Shown: positions 21,676 to 33,323, counted from the first letter of the stretch. The stretch is DNA of 64,000 nucleotides from Ceratotherium simum simum (GCF_000283155.1 NW_004454166.1:5567140-5631139); one strand, 5' to 3'. Numbers and translations: made by a program. The notes: generated by a model from the sequence alone, not told the origin.

Positions 21676-23359
21676 TTAGAGAAGCTCATCTGATAAATGT
21701 TTTTGAAAATCTCTTTTCCAAGAAGAGGTCTCGTCAATGCCAGAAATTGGGTGTTTCTAAACGGAAGTCAATCATGGATAAGTAATACTTTGTCATCTAC
21801 AGGAAGGTAGCCAATTGGCATGAGATGTGCATCTGAAAGTCATTGTTATTTGTGTCAAAATGCATTTAAGCATTTTGTTTTATATTTTCACCTATTTTTT
21901 GATGTTTATTAGGTTCACATGGATAATGCCCTTTGGACATGACAAATATAGCCACTTAAAAGTTCTATCATATAATGGACTAGCCTTTGACCCCAAAAAT
22001 GTTCATTGGATATTTTACTTAACTAACATTTATTAAATATGTATTTATTGACATTTTTCTTTGTGCCGGGGCCTATGCCGGCACTGAAATGATGTCACAT
22101 TTGAACTCTCCCATAAATGCTATATGAGTGTCCTGTACTTCTGGGCTTGTGTAAAATACACAGGCTCAGACAAAAATAAGTTTTGCTTAAGCAAAGAGGT
22201 GCTGCTTACTCAGTTGAGGAATCATAATCTTTCTTGTAATTGAAAGAGAGAGATGCTCTATATCTCCTCATAGAGAATCTTAACTGATGGTAGGAGGAGG
22301 GTAAGATAGTCCTGGGGGCCGGGGAGAGTGTGCCCACAAATTACACCAATATATTTCCTCAGGGATTTGGCAAATGTGAGAAGTCAAGTCACAGTGACCA
22401 AATGATTTATAGGAGCTAGACTATTTCTCAAAAGTGATAAGGGTAAAAAAGATTTAAGAACTACTGACCTACAATGATTACCTGGAGGCCTATTGAACTT
22501 AGGACTTGTCAATACAACAAAAGATTCTCTGTGAATGTCTGAATCCATGCTCTGGAAAGGAAGATAGTGGACTGGACTTGGCCACACACACAACAAATGC
22601 GTACAGTTTCAAGGCCCACACGCTTAGCCTTCTGATTTACTTTCTGGAAGTTCACTGTGAGTACAGTCTTCCGAGGAAGTCTATCTGAGGGTGTTTAGTA
22701 AGACACCTGCTGCTTTGACACATTAACCTGAAACTCCACTTGCTCCATTCTATAGCCTGATCTTTCTCCCAGAGTCTGCAGTCTCTGCTCAGGTACCTTT
22801 TTTGTTCTGTACTTTTGTGTTGCAAGCAGATTGTCCAAGATTCTCTTGCTCTACAACAAAGGGGCAAAAGTAGGGATGGGAAAAGGTTAGGTTTAAACTT
22901 GGACCCTTTGCCAGCAGATTATCTTCTTGAAAGAGGTTGGAAATGAGCATTGATTCAGCTCCCAGCTATGACACTCAGATTTTCCTACTAAACTGTCACA
23001 TGTCTAACGGTACATAGGCTAGTTATATTTTCCCTATAACTACCACCAATACCTGGAGTTACTTCAGGAACTCAGAGCTGCTCCAGGAACCTACTAGGAT
23101 AGAAGAGGGACCTGGCATCACTAGCTGTACAGGACCTTGGAATTGGACATCCCCTGTAAGGACATAAAGTGGGCCACCAGAGCAACCCCTCCATTGCCTA
23201 CCCAGAACTTAGAGTGAACATAGCCCCTCTGCATGGGAATCCCTCCCAAAAGGGACATCACCTTCCCCCTTCTATTCCAAGTCAGGAGTATGAACACACA
23301 ACAAATACGTGTGTGCTAAGTTTTCCTCTGTGATTATTTGCATTATCTTATTTGCCAGA
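21676..23359. other. Mostly single-copy DNA
   Basis: No gene recognised. A short stretch at 22022-22078 (ACATTTATTAAATATGTATT onward) resembles an antisense L2 3' end. Nothing else identified. Confidence 0.45.
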
Positions 23360-23485
23360 TTACACTTTTTATTATCTGTAATTTTTTTGTTTACTTTTTT
23401 ATTGTCTCACTCATAGTCTGTAAGCTCCATGTATAAGAAAGGTAAAATAATGAATATTGGTTCAGTGAAATGAATAAATAAACCT
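23360..23485 (+). mobile_element. L2 LINE 3'-end fragment, sense
   Basis: TTTTATTGTCTCACTCATAG followed by TCTGTAAGCTCCATGTATAA matches the L2 3' wording 'attgtctgtctcccccactagaatgtaagctccatgagg', with AATGAATAAATAAA at the end. Confidence 0.6.
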
Positions 23486-24514
23486 CAAGAAAAATCTAAA
23501 TATACAACCTCCATCCCTTCCTCTCACTTGTTCTTCTTACAAGAAATGAAGAAGAATGAGATAGAGAAGGAACTAGAAGCATTAGACCACACTGACCTGC
23601 AGAATTATTACAAGGGCTGTGCTCTATCCTTTTATTGTACCTGGACTGGGAGAATTAAGCAGAGTTGTCTTCAAACCCTCTAATTCTTTGATTCAGTTTT
23701 TTTCAATGCTGTGGTTTTCTCTAGCTGTGGTTTGACAGTCTTCGAGCTGTGAGCAACTGGGCAGAGTGCTCTCTTTCTTGGAGCCCGCGTGCATTTTCAG
23801 AACATTGTACCAGGGGCCTGAGAGGTGGGGGGTGAGGAGAAAGTGAAGGTAAGCATGGGGAATAGAACCCAAGCTTCTGCCCCTTAAGTCAGCTCCAGGC
23901 TATGTGACAGCAGGCCACCCCCACTCACCACCAATGGCAAAGTCATCACTAAAGGACTGTGGCTTAGCATATGAGGTGATCTAGGAATTCCTGATGGACC
24001 CATGATCCACCTGGCTTATCCTTCAGGAATTAGAAGAAGAATTCTGAGCCTGTGAGAGAGTTTGAAAACAGGAGTGCTCTTCAAGGGAGGAACAGAATAC
24101 ATCTCCAGAGGGAAGTAGTGTGATAACTAGGAAAATAGTGAGGACCTGAGGAGGACTTCCTGGAGTCTGTGGAGAGGTCCTAAATGAAGGCTAGTGACCC
24201 CATCCTGCCTACAAACATATTTTGTTTGGGTCACACACTATTTTAACCCTCAGAAAACTTTACATGAAAATCCAAGTTCTGATACCTCTTGACAAATGGA
24301 TGGATCTGGTAACACTGGGATCACATCCCATGATGCAGCAATCTCCTGGAGCTGGGAAACAGCTTCCCCTTTAAACGGAGTGTAGAGTATTTTGTTAACC
24401 AAGTCCCATTACTACCTATAACCTTATGTTCTCCCAATTTCACTCGCTTATATTGGTCCCTGTGAAGCCGGGTATCTTAGGAGTACTGTAGATATTAAAC
24501 CTATTTGCTATTTT
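23486..24514. other. Single-copy DNA, no feature seen
   Basis: No gene or repeat recognised up to the LTR. Confidence 0.5.
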
Positions 24515-24745
24515 CCTGTTTAACTTGAGGGGTGACTCAGGGGTCTCGAGGATTTGTGAGCCTGTTTTGCCGGAAAAAGAGAATGCCTTAGGGGAGGTTG
24601 CAATCACCGGATGGCCGGATGGCTGATCACCGGACAGATGGCCGCCCTCAGCAGCTGTTGAAGCTTAGAAGTCAGATTGCCCAGAGGCTTATCGGGAGTG
24701 ACCCCTTTGTTTCCCTGAAGCCCCTCCTGCGAAGCCCCTTAGCTC

Positions 24746-24752
24746 TATAAAA
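24746..24752 (+). promoter_or_regulatory. TATA box of the ERV LTR
   Basis: TATAAAA within AGCTCTATAAAACTCCCCTG, about 80 bp before the LTR poly(A) signal, as expected for the U3/R promoter of a retroviral LTR. Whether it is active cannot be told from sequence. Confidence 0.65.
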
Positions 24753-24827
24753 CTCCCCTGCTTTCTGTTCTAGGGGAGGTGGATTTGAGTGAACCCAGGC
24801 TCCCACCTACTTGTTTTGGCCCATGCA

Positions 24828-24833
24828 AATAAA
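24828..24833 (+). terminator. Poly(A) signal of the ERV LTR
   Basis: Canonical AATAAA in the R region of the LTR, followed at 20-30 bp by CTCATCTCCAAGCACCGATG, where cleavage would be expected. Confidence 0.65.
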
Positions 24834-24918
24834 CCTTTCTCATCTCCAAGCACCGATGTCTCAGTTTGGCTTACTGGGCATTGGGCACACAAATTTGAGA
24901 TTAAGAGGTTTGGTATCA

Positions 24919-25812
24919 CCTGTCGGCTGAGAGATTTCCGGTGTGGTCTGTGGAAGAGATTTAGAATTTTTAAAGGGACAGTAGGCACTGGATATTTCAT
25001 TGGCAGCATGGAAGTGAATGGGCAGTCACTGTTTGCCTGACTTCACTAGAGAGAACCAAGTGCTCTGAGAAGGTGTAGATCTAGCTTATGCATCCTTAGG
25101 CGACACATGTATGGAGAACGTCTCTTGAACCTGAGCATCTGTTAGTGGTTGACAATTTCTTGGTAGTGGTGCTGGTGGGCTTTCCACCCCCTTATGATAG
25201 TTTCCTTTGTCAGCACGCATTTTAGCTCTGCATTTTAGTTGATTTGTGCTTCTCTCTGTAAACACTGGTACCTCTTTTGGACATTACAGCTCTTCTTTAA
25301 TCTCTATACCTCAACTTTCATTTGTTCCAAATGGCTAAGTATCTCTCCACTGGAAAATTTGCTTAGTTTCTGTAAATGTGTGTCTATTAGTTCAGATTAG
25401 TTTTGCCAAATCACTGAATATAATATCCTTGGGGTAGAATAAATTACTACATTTTTAAAGGTAATTCTATTAAGTACTTGTTCCACAGCAGTCAGAAAAA
25501 GGATATAGAAAAAATCTAATGCATCTTTTGGAGTGGTTTTCTAAAAGACACCAATTCTAATTCATTTAGTACCTTTCACATTTACAATGATAGGTCTCTC
25601 TGGCCACCACCACCCTCTCTATCTGTTCCCCATTTGGCCAGGCTAAAAAGAGAAACATCCAGCTTGGGCAGGCCATTCAGTCTCTCTGTGCCGTGGTTTC
25701 CTCATTCGCTCATTAACAATCATTTATTGAGAGCCTTGGGCGAGGAGAGAGGGCTGCCCTCAGAGAGCTCGGGAACTAATAAAGTAAAGAGTTACATCTG
25801 CAGGTCCCAAGG
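24919..25812. other. Single-copy DNA, no gene seen
   Basis: Nothing firm. CATTCGCTCATTAACAATCA TTTATTGAGAG near 25704 resembles an antisense L2 3' end. Confidence 0.45.
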
Positions 25813-25980
25813 GCAGTCTCCAACCTGTAGCATCAGCATCACGTTGGAACTTGTTAGAAATGCAAATCCACAGCTCCCACTGCAGACATAATGAATCGGA
25901 AAGTCTAGGGGTAAGCCCTGTCCTCAGTGGTATAACAAGCCCTCCAGGTGATTCTGACACACAGAAAAGTTTGAGAGCCC
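25813..25980 (-). mobile_element. MER20 hAT-Charlie MITE
   Basis: TAGCATCAGCATCACGTTGG, AACTTGTTAGAAATGCAAAT, AAGCCCTCCAGGTGATTCTG and the end AAAAGTTTGAGAG match MER20 in reverse orientation to the consensus as I recall it. Confidence 0.85.
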
Positions 25981-28447
25981 AAGTGTTCTGTGTTCCATTT
26001 ACAGCGACTGCACTTCGAGTTTCTTCACAAAGCTTCCTCTGAAACAAATCAAATAAGCTAGGGCATGAGGTCCATGGTATTCAAAGAGGCAGACTTTTTT
26101 CCTCTGTGAGTTTTTCTTGTCTAGTGAAGATGTCTGCTTTGTGGGTATTTCAGCATGGATATGTTATGGACAGAACCAACCTTTAATGTAATTGGGGAGT
26201 GGATGAAACATCTGCTGCTTGTCTGTCTCTCTGTTTAGGGTCCTGTCTCAGATTTCTTGGGCATGTTCAGTCCACTTCCAAAGCCCAATAATGTGTGCTT
26301 CTTCCCTTTACACAATCTCCTTTCCATTGTCTACTGATTAGGAATATAGGATCAACCAGTTCACAATGGAAAGACTTATGTTTGGTCCAAACCATGAAGA
26401 TGCTTAGGGTAAAATCGACAACAGACCGTGAGCAGTTGGCAGTACAATTTTCTTGCTAGCCAAAGTATTTGATTTCCACATCAAATGAATGTGAAGGAAT
26501 CTGACTATTCCAGATTTGTCCAATTTTCAGCTACTGAGATAGTCCCTCTAAGAAGTTTCTGCAAATGTGGATTATTTTACCGGTGAAAAGTTCTAAAAAT
26601 AGCATGTCAGCTATCTTCTGGATCACAGCCTTGCCGATCTAATCATTCGCTCTGTCTTCAAGTTCAACACTGATTCCTGCAGACAGTTTGATCAGGCACT
26701 GATTGTTAACCCACATGTGAACCCTGGAATGATGGAGCCTTAGATGTGAAGAAAGAGTGGTACTTCCTGGAAGTATATAGATTAGTTTCATAACCACTTA
26801 AGTTTCCTTCAGATGTAGAATTACTTTTAGAATTATAAAACCAAACACTACGTATATTTGCTATGTCCTGACAATTGCTTTAAGCTGTGATCATCGAGCA
26901 CGCTTTGCTAACACCACAAACAACGGTTAGTGCTGCAATCAAATATACAGTGGCATTCTGCCATAGGCAAAAGTACCACTGGCTTTGGGGTAGTGAAATA
27001 TGAATTGTACGCACCTCACAGAAGTTAATGTAACCCATGCTACTTCTTCAGAGCACCAAAGGGGTCATCTGGGAGAAGATAAGGACATGTAAATAATGAC
27101 ACAAACAGCTCGGAGGCCCCCGAATCCTTAATCCAGGGGGCACAGGAGATCCCTGGACTCTATGGCGTTTGTGTGGGAAGTAACCAGTGGCTAGGAACAG
27201 AAGAGAAAATGAGTCTGTGCTCTCCATTCCCACTCCACTCTCTGGGACCCTCTGCAGGGTGTACTTGACCCTCATTCTTTCTTCCTCTCGTTCTTTATAA
27301 TGGATTTGATTATAAGAGAATTCATAGTCTCCCATCAATTTTTTTCCCAGATTTGACCTTGTGTCATATGAATATAATGAAATTTACATATTTCTGTTGG
27401 TCAATTTTGTTTGTAAAAATATAGAGGCCTTTAAAACCTAGAATTTGGAAGAAGAATGCAATTTTCTTCCTTTATCTTCACAATGGAAGTTGAGTATCCT
27501 TCCATTTTTAATCTTAATTAAATTTAATTTTATATTCATGTTATAATTATAATTATGGTTTTATGAGCCCCTGGTTAATTTTGGAATTCAGATGTTGCTG
27601 CTGAAAGTATAATTGAAAAGATAGGACTAGAGATTTCACAAGGGGTCACCCGCTCAGTAGGAAATGAGCTTCATTAAGATGATGAGAAAGAGAAATGCAG
27701 CCCTGGTACCCTGGAGATGGCCCAATGCTGTCAGCTAGGCCTTGGTGTTCTCTTGTTGAACATAGACAATCTCACAGGACATCAACATCAGACAAGGCCA
27801 TTCTGTGACCGTGATGGATCAAGACAAAAACAAGACCACTCTGAATTCACATCTGAACACAGACAAAACATGAACATCATCCAAGCCACAAAATACCAAA
27901 CATCCCCCTCTCTCAGCTTATAGGAGTGACTGCTGTTTCTTTACCAATTACAGCTTTAGTCTCTCTAGTCTGCCTGCCTTTAGATAAGATTTACTGAGAT
28001 AATCATAAAATTATCCCTGCTTTCTGAAAGTACCCAATCTAGAGAGAAGGCTGCTTCCTTGGACCCTCCTCAAGTCACTCAAAGCCCCAATCCTATAAGT
28101 CCTTGCTAATACCCCCTTCCTGAGATACCCCACAGTTACTCATGGTGTGTATTCTCCCTCACTGAAATGGGTAACAAACCCAACTCGTTCACCTACAGGT
28201 GTGTTCCATAGTCTTTGGCTAGAGAATATTCTATAAGTGGTTGATTCTTTGGTTATGTCTATTCTGGACAACAAATCTGAACTGTACTTGTTATGCCCAC
28301 CTCCTTAACCCTGGGCGTGGCTTGCTGATGCAGCAGCTCTGTCCCTCTCTGACTTCAATTCTTCTGCTAGATTTGTTCTTAATGGGTTCATATGCTGAAA
28401 AGATTTTAGTTCTTTGGACAGAAAGAATCACCTTAGAATCCAAACTA
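25981..28447. other. Long single-copy stretch, no gene seen
   Basis: About 2.5 kb without a recognised repeat, exon or RNA gene. AT-rich from 27340 to 27600. Confidence 0.5.
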
Positions 28448-28545
28448 AAAATGTGTATTAGTCAGGGTTCTGTAGAGAAACAGAACCAATAGGGTAGATG
28501 GAGGATGGACGGACCGATGGACAGACAGACAGACGAGGTAGATGT
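28448..28545. repeat. Interspersed-repeat end plus GGAC/GACA-type microsatellite
   Basis: TATTAGTCAGGGTTCTGTAG with AGAAACAGAACCAATAGGG is the familiar opening of a dispersed mammalian repeat that normally leads into a simple repeat. Here it is followed by imperfect ATGG/GACA/GACG tetramers (28495-28540). Confidence 0.6.
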
Positions 28546-28549
28546 TATG

Positions 28550-28795
28550 ATAGTAAATATATAATATTTACTGCATGTCAGGAACTGTGCTAAGTGCTTT
28601 ACATAAATTAACTTGTTTTAATCCTTGTGACAATCCTATGAGGTAGATATTATTACCCCCATTTTACACATGAGGAAATGGAAACACAGAGAGGTGAATT
28701 AACTTGCCCAAGTTTACACAGCTAGGGTTCAAATGCAAGTTGCCTAACTCCACATCCTATGCTCTTAACTTTTACATTCTACAGCCTTTGCGATA
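28550..28795 (-). mobile_element. MIR SINE, antisense, near full length
   Basis: GGAACTGTGCTAAGTGCTTT, CAATCCTATGAGGTAGATAT, CCCCATTTTACACATGAGGA, AGGTGAATTAACTTGCCCAA and TATGCTCTTAACTTTTACAT give the full antisense MIR order. Confidence 0.9.
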
Positions 28796-31079
28796 CCTCC
28801 TCTATTCCCTAGAATCTAGATGGTAGTAATTCAGAATGCCAACTTTACCCAGAGTAACATATATAATTCTAGGAGAGCATAATAATAGTTATTAAAATGT
28901 TGGTGTATTTTATTTTAGGATAAATATGATTACCAACTTCATTCTTCTTAGTTACAATAGTTAATGTGTCCAATGACCAAACTCTAGGAGAGTGATATAT
29001 GATTATCAGTATATAATTACAGGTTTCAGATTGTATAGCAAATATTGTCAGAAGTATACTCCTCTGAGTCTTCAAGGATCATTGTCAAGTACAAATAGGT
29101 AGGAAAGTCTTCTTTTGACTGCGATAGACATATCTGTAGCAGAAGGAATGAGAGATGTGTAACATGAGGACTGAGTACAAGTGTATTATGGTGTTGTAAG
29201 TTGTAACACACGTTTGCCAGGTAATTCCCTTCCTCACTGATAACAGCTTGTTGGGTATTTATACCTGGGGGGGAGCTATTCTATTTGTCCTAAGGTGTTT
29301 CACTCTTCTTTTATCCAATCATTATTCTCAACCTTCTGAAGTCTCTGTCCATCTTAGTCACAGTGGATTTTATTATTCTCATAATCTAGTTGATTACTCC
29401 TTAATGTCAAATTACCATTTCTTCTACAGTTTGTCAGAAATTTTTTAATAGTGTAGCCATTTTACACCTCTTTAAACCTTTAAGCCTTATAATGTTAATA
29501 AATCGAGTGCTTCTTTGAATATCCAAAAATGCATAAAATATTTTGAGTAAGCACTCAGAAAAAGATATGATCCATGCAAATACTTTTAATAAGCACTGTA
29601 TTAAATTTAAAATAAGGCATGTGTTTAACATTATATATACACTGTAGAAATTCTAAGGTTAATATTAAAATAGTAAATGAGCAGAAACTTAAACTTCGTA
29701 AACAGATATTACCTTCCTGTCACTTATCAATGTCAAGTTTATAAATTACAAGTCATGGTTTCGACATGATTATGGTATGCTTTGCTGTCCATTATCTGGA
29801 GCAATCATGGGAAAACCTATGACCTCCTGAGCCCTGGGGAAATATTTCTTCACATTTTGTATGTAGAATGTTCTTTATCAATTTCTACCTTGTATCATTT
29901 GGGTTGCAATTCATTTTCACAATCCTTCCATTGCTCCTCATTGCCAATCAGATTCTAAATCTAATGCTTTGTACCTAAGAAGGGAAACACTGTGAAAAAG
30001 TTTAGTCATAAGCACCTCAAATGCAAAGTACCATTGTTTTCATGGTATTCACAGAAGGTTAAATGTGGACAGAAAAAAGTGTGTATGATCATTTGATTAA
30101 ATAATTTATTTCATCAGTATTGTATCTCTTACTCCAAACTTCTATAACTCCATATATTCATAGAGAGAGCCAGAAATGTGCATCAGTTTGGAGAGAAGTG
30201 TTTGTCTACAGTTTTGATCTGTGAGGAGAATGTGCAGCTCAGTCACTCTTGACTGCCCTCTGAGGCCTCCAGAAAAATCTGTAACGAGATGGATGAGGTG
30301 ACAAAACAGAACTTGGTAAAGAGGGGTTTCGGGATTGCTATCACTGAAGGACTAAAGATTAGGTCAGACATATTTTTGTTTGAGTCCATTCAAGAATCAG
30401 TCATGTTATTCTGCAGGGATGCTGGGGGAAATTACAATCTGACCTGCTACAGCGGTACCTTTTACCCTTGATGGCTTCTAAATAACTCCTGTGCTTCAAG
30501 GAGCTTCAGCACATCATTGCGCTGCCAACATATCCTAACCTAGCTAGCACATCCAGCACTTTGCCATGTCACGTTAATTTTTTTAGAGATCTGTCATATG
30601 TAGGTATATGTGCATATGTATGTGTGTGTCTATATGTACACATACTCAAACATATACACACCCGTATTTACTGTGTAATAATATCAAAAGACCAGTAATA
30701 ACTACTTTAAAACAAAGATCTGTAGCTTATATTTTTCATAGGGAGGGTTATTTCAAGTTGCTTGTTATTTTTAACTTAAAATGGTAAATGATCCATATTC
30801 AGTGTCAAGAACATTTTACTTAATTGAGAAATATTTTACATTTTTAATTCTATCAATATTATTTATTAAAATTAGTTTGGAAGTCCAAGCTTATGCTGTA
30901 GCAACTAAACAAAAAAAGATAAACATTGGAAAGAACCTACAAATTTATATTATTTTATGGCTTAAAAAGCTAAAGAAACCAGCCAAATTCTACTCAAATT
31001 ATGAGTTTTAGTAAAGTTGTTTGAAATAAAAAGTAGTATCCAGAAATAGCTATTTAATAATAAAGAGATCCCGTTTTAG
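28796..31079. other. Single-copy AT-rich DNA
   Basis: No gene or recognised repeat, except a TATG/TGTG-rich low-complexity patch at 30594-30665. Confidence 0.5.
30594..30665. repeat. Imperfect TATG/CATA microsatellite
   Basis: Alternating purine-pyrimidine tetramers such as TATGTGCATATGTATGTGTG and ACATATACACACCC. Confidence 0.75.
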
Positions 31080-31468
31080 AGCAAATGTGAGAAATTTTAC
31101 AAAAAACTTGTAAAATACTCAGGAATAAACCTGACAGATGTTTATGACAAAGTAACAAAACTAGAAAATTTGTCTGGAAATTTTACTTGGTTATAGACTT
31201 ACTACTTACAAACTAGAGCTGTAATAGAAGGTTGATTGGGAATATAAGTTAATTTGTAACACTAGTTCATTTCTGGTCAAAATCTGAAAAGAATTTTCTT
31301 TTTTCTTGACAGAAGCTATTCTAAAATTCGTTTGTAAAAATCAACATTCGGGAAGACCAATTGATGTTTTGAAAAGAAGCAGAAATGGGGGAGGTGGCTG
31401 GCCTTAAATGACACTTAATGTACTTAAACATATTATAAAGCATCAGTAAAGAAAATACAAAGTTAAAG
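31080..31468 (+). mobile_element. Decayed L1 ORF2 remnant, upstream part
   Basis: AAATACTCAGGAATAAACCT (compare 'aaatacttaggaataaattt'), then ATTCTAAAATTCGTTTGTAA (compare 'atcctaaaatttgtatgg') and GGGGGAGGTGGCTGGCCTTA, then ATTATAAAGCATCAGTAAAG (compare 'ttacaaagctatagtaa') follow L1 ORF2 order. The reading frame is destroyed. It is interrupted at 31469 by MER5A. Confidence 0.7.
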
Positions 31469-31905
31469 GATGGTTTCTCAACTCTGGCACTATTGACATT
31501 TTGGACCAGATAATTCTTTGTTGTGGTGGCTCTCCTGTAATTATAATATGGTTAGCGGCATCCCTGGCCTCCACTCACTAGATGCCAGTAACAACTCCTC
31601 CTTCAGTTATGATAACCAAAAATGCCTCGAAGACCAGCCCTGGTGGCCTAGTGATTAAGTTCAGTGGGCTCCACTTCAGCGGCCCGGGTTCGGTTCCCAG
31701 GCGTGGACCTACACCACTTGTCTGTCAGAAGTCATGCTTTTTGTATGTGAGCTGTCAGGGCAGCTCACATACAAAAAGAGGAAGATTGGCAGCAGATATT
31801 AGCTCAGGGTGAATCTTTGTCAGCAAAAAAAAAAAAAAAAAGAAGTCTCTGGACACTGACAAGTGTCCCATGGGGGGCAAAATCACCCCTGGTTGAGAAT
31901 CACTG
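31469..31905 (-). mobile_element. MER5A hAT-Charlie MITE carrying an ERE
   Basis: GGTTTCTCAACTCTGGCACT, ATTGACATTTTGGACCAGAT, GGCATCCCTGGCCTCCACTC, TTATGATAACCAAAAATGCC, then after the ERE GACAAGTGTCCCATGGGGGG and CCCCTGGTTGAGAATCACTG match MER5A in reverse orientation. The flanking 8-mers AGTTAAAG (31461-31468) and AGCTAAAA (31906-31913) are a plausible hAT 8-bp target duplication. The ERE interrupts it from about 31633 to 31841. Confidence 0.9.
31633..31841 (+). mobile_element. ERE SINE with internal fold-back inversion
   Basis: Head ACCAGCCCTGGTGGCCTAGT, then AGTGATTAAGTTCAGTGGGC, GGTTCGGTTCCCAGG, and the GAGGAAGATTGGCAGCAGAT tail with poly(A). In place of the usual CATGCTGTGGCGGC body it has a perfect inverted repeat, CTTTTTGTATGTGAGCTG (31737-31754) against CAGCTCACATACAAAAAG (31761-31778). 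It sits inside MER5A. Confidence 0.92.
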
Positions 31906-32332
31906 AGCTAAAAAACAAAAAATAGAATCAGAAATTAATGAAACAGATTAAAAAGCTGAAAAATTTGCCAATTACATATAAGAAGGTCATTTATGATAAG
32001 GTAGGCATCACTAGGCAATGAACAAGGAAAATGTTTACAATTGGACTGATGACTCAATTTTTAAATAAATTAGCTTATAACCAGATTTCATACTACACGT
32101 TAAAATTACCATTATGAATAAAAGTAAATTTAAGAAATCATATCATTAAAAGGAACTTGTAGAAAATAGTTTTAACTATCTGATCTTTGGGGCAGTGATT
32201 GTTGAAGGAAACTAAAGAATCTATCACATATAAGAACAAACATCAGTGTTTTGATATAAATGACATAATTTTTTTAAAAAAGAGGAAAATTAGAGACAAG
32301 GAAAAGTATTTGAACCTATTATAACAGATATA
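31906..32332 (+). mobile_element. Decayed L1 ORF2 remnant, downstream part
   Basis: It continues the L1 beyond MER5A in collinear order: ATTTATGATAAGGTAGGCAT (compare 'aatttatgacaaaggagcc'), GGCAATGAACAAGGAAAATG, TTCATACTACACGTTAAAAT, GAAAATAGTTTTAACTATCT GATCTTTGG. There is no open frame. Confidence 0.6.
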
Positions 32333-32697
32333 GGCAGGAATCAGCACTTTTTCAGTAAAGGGCTGGATAATGTTTTAAGCTCTGTGGACGGTCAGCTCTG
32401 GGCATGTGACCTTCACTTGGTTTAAGGCTCTGTTGTTGCCATCTTGAAATTCTTAATAATCTGTTAACAAAGGGCTCCACATTGTCATTTTTTTACTGGA
32501 CCCTGCAAATCACATAGCCGGTTCTATTTGTGAACCACGTGATCTCTATTGAAACTGCCCAACTCCACAGTTGTAGCATAAAAGCAGCCATAGACTATGC
32601 ATAAATGAATGAGTGTGGCTATGTTCCAATGAAACTTGATTTATAAAATCAGGCAGTGGGCCAGATTTGGCCCATGAGCCATAGTTTGCCCTTGTCT
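32333..32697. mobile_element. hAT-type MITE split by another repeat fragment
   Basis: The outer part, 32337-32394 (TTTTTCAGTAAAGGGCTGGA, TAAGCTCTGTGGACGGTCAG) and about 32541-32697 (CTCCACAGTTGTAGCATAAA, AGCAGCCATAGACTATGCAT, GGGCCAGATTTGGCCCATGA), is the common hAT MITE with a 'ggtcggcaaactatggccc' end. About 145 bp between (AAGGCTCTGTTGTTGCCATC, TTGAAATTCTTAATAATCTG) belongs to a different dispersed repeat. I am not sure of either subfamily name. Confidence 0.65.
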
Positions 32698-32879
32698 ATA
32701 CTATACAGAGAGTTTATAGAAATTGATAAAAAGAACCATATTTAAGTGAATGTCCTACTTCAATAGTTTTCAAAGAAATGCCTCTTAACAGAAGATAACT
32801 ATTGAATTAATGCAAACTTAAAATAATGATGAATTTCCGTTCTGATAATATCCTGGTAAGCTGAGAGGCCTTAAGAAGC

Positions 32880-33290
32880 ACTCAAAGGAGCATAACTTGG
32901 AAAAGTTTTTGAAGAAAATGTTTGAAGAATTATAGAAAGACACCTACCCTTGACTCAGTGTCCTTACTCCTAGGAATTTATCCCAAGAAATAGGTCAAAA
33001 TTAGAAAATACTACATGTATGAAGATGTTCTCTAGAGATTTATAGTTAAAAGATGAAAAACTGAAAACTATAAAAATATGCTACAGTGGAAGCATGCTCA
33101 AGTCAAGTGTGATCTATTGATTTTATGAAAGAATATACTATCAATAAAAATAACCCACCTTGTGAATATATTATAGCAACTTGGAAAGTATTTTTAGTAT
33201 TCTGCTGAGTGAAAAGAGCAGACAAAGTCTGTCAATGCTATGTTTGCAGAAATGTAAAAATTATGCATGCATAATGATGAATACTGGAAA
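32880..33290 (+). mobile_element. L1/HAL1 ORF2 3'-end remnant
   Basis: TTACTCCTAGGAATTTATCC CAAGAAATAGGTCAAAATTA (32966-33005) matches the HAL1/L1M wording 'ccacttctaggaatttatcctaagaaaataatc'. Later ATTCTGCTGAGTGAAAAGAG CAG matches 'atattaagtgaaaaaagcag'. Confidence 0.7.
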
Positions 33291-33323
33291 GAACCAAAGA
33301 AGAAGCAACCAGAACACAATCTT

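Larger units (their letters stand above)
24520..24918 (+). mobile_element. Solo LTR of an ERV1-type endogenous retrovirus
   Basis: Layout fits a class I (gammaretrovirus-like) LTR: U3 with short direct repeats (ATCACCGGA at 24603-24611 and 24626-24634), a TATA box TATAAAA at 24746-24752, a poly(A) signal AATAAA at 24828-24833 in a CCATGCAAATAAACCTTTCT context, then a U5-like stretch ending TTTGGTATCA at 24918. CCTGT occurs at 24515-24519 and 24919-24923, a candidate 5-bp target-site duplication. The 5' terminus does not read TG under this boundary; a start at TG 24526 is the alternative. No gag, pol or env remains beside it, so it is a solo LTR. Confidence 0.75.

Noticed and set aside
24919..25812. 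Internal proviral genes downstream of the ERV LTR
   Set aside because: No gag, protease or polymerase motifs follow the LTR, and flanking CCTGT on both sides supports a solo LTR.
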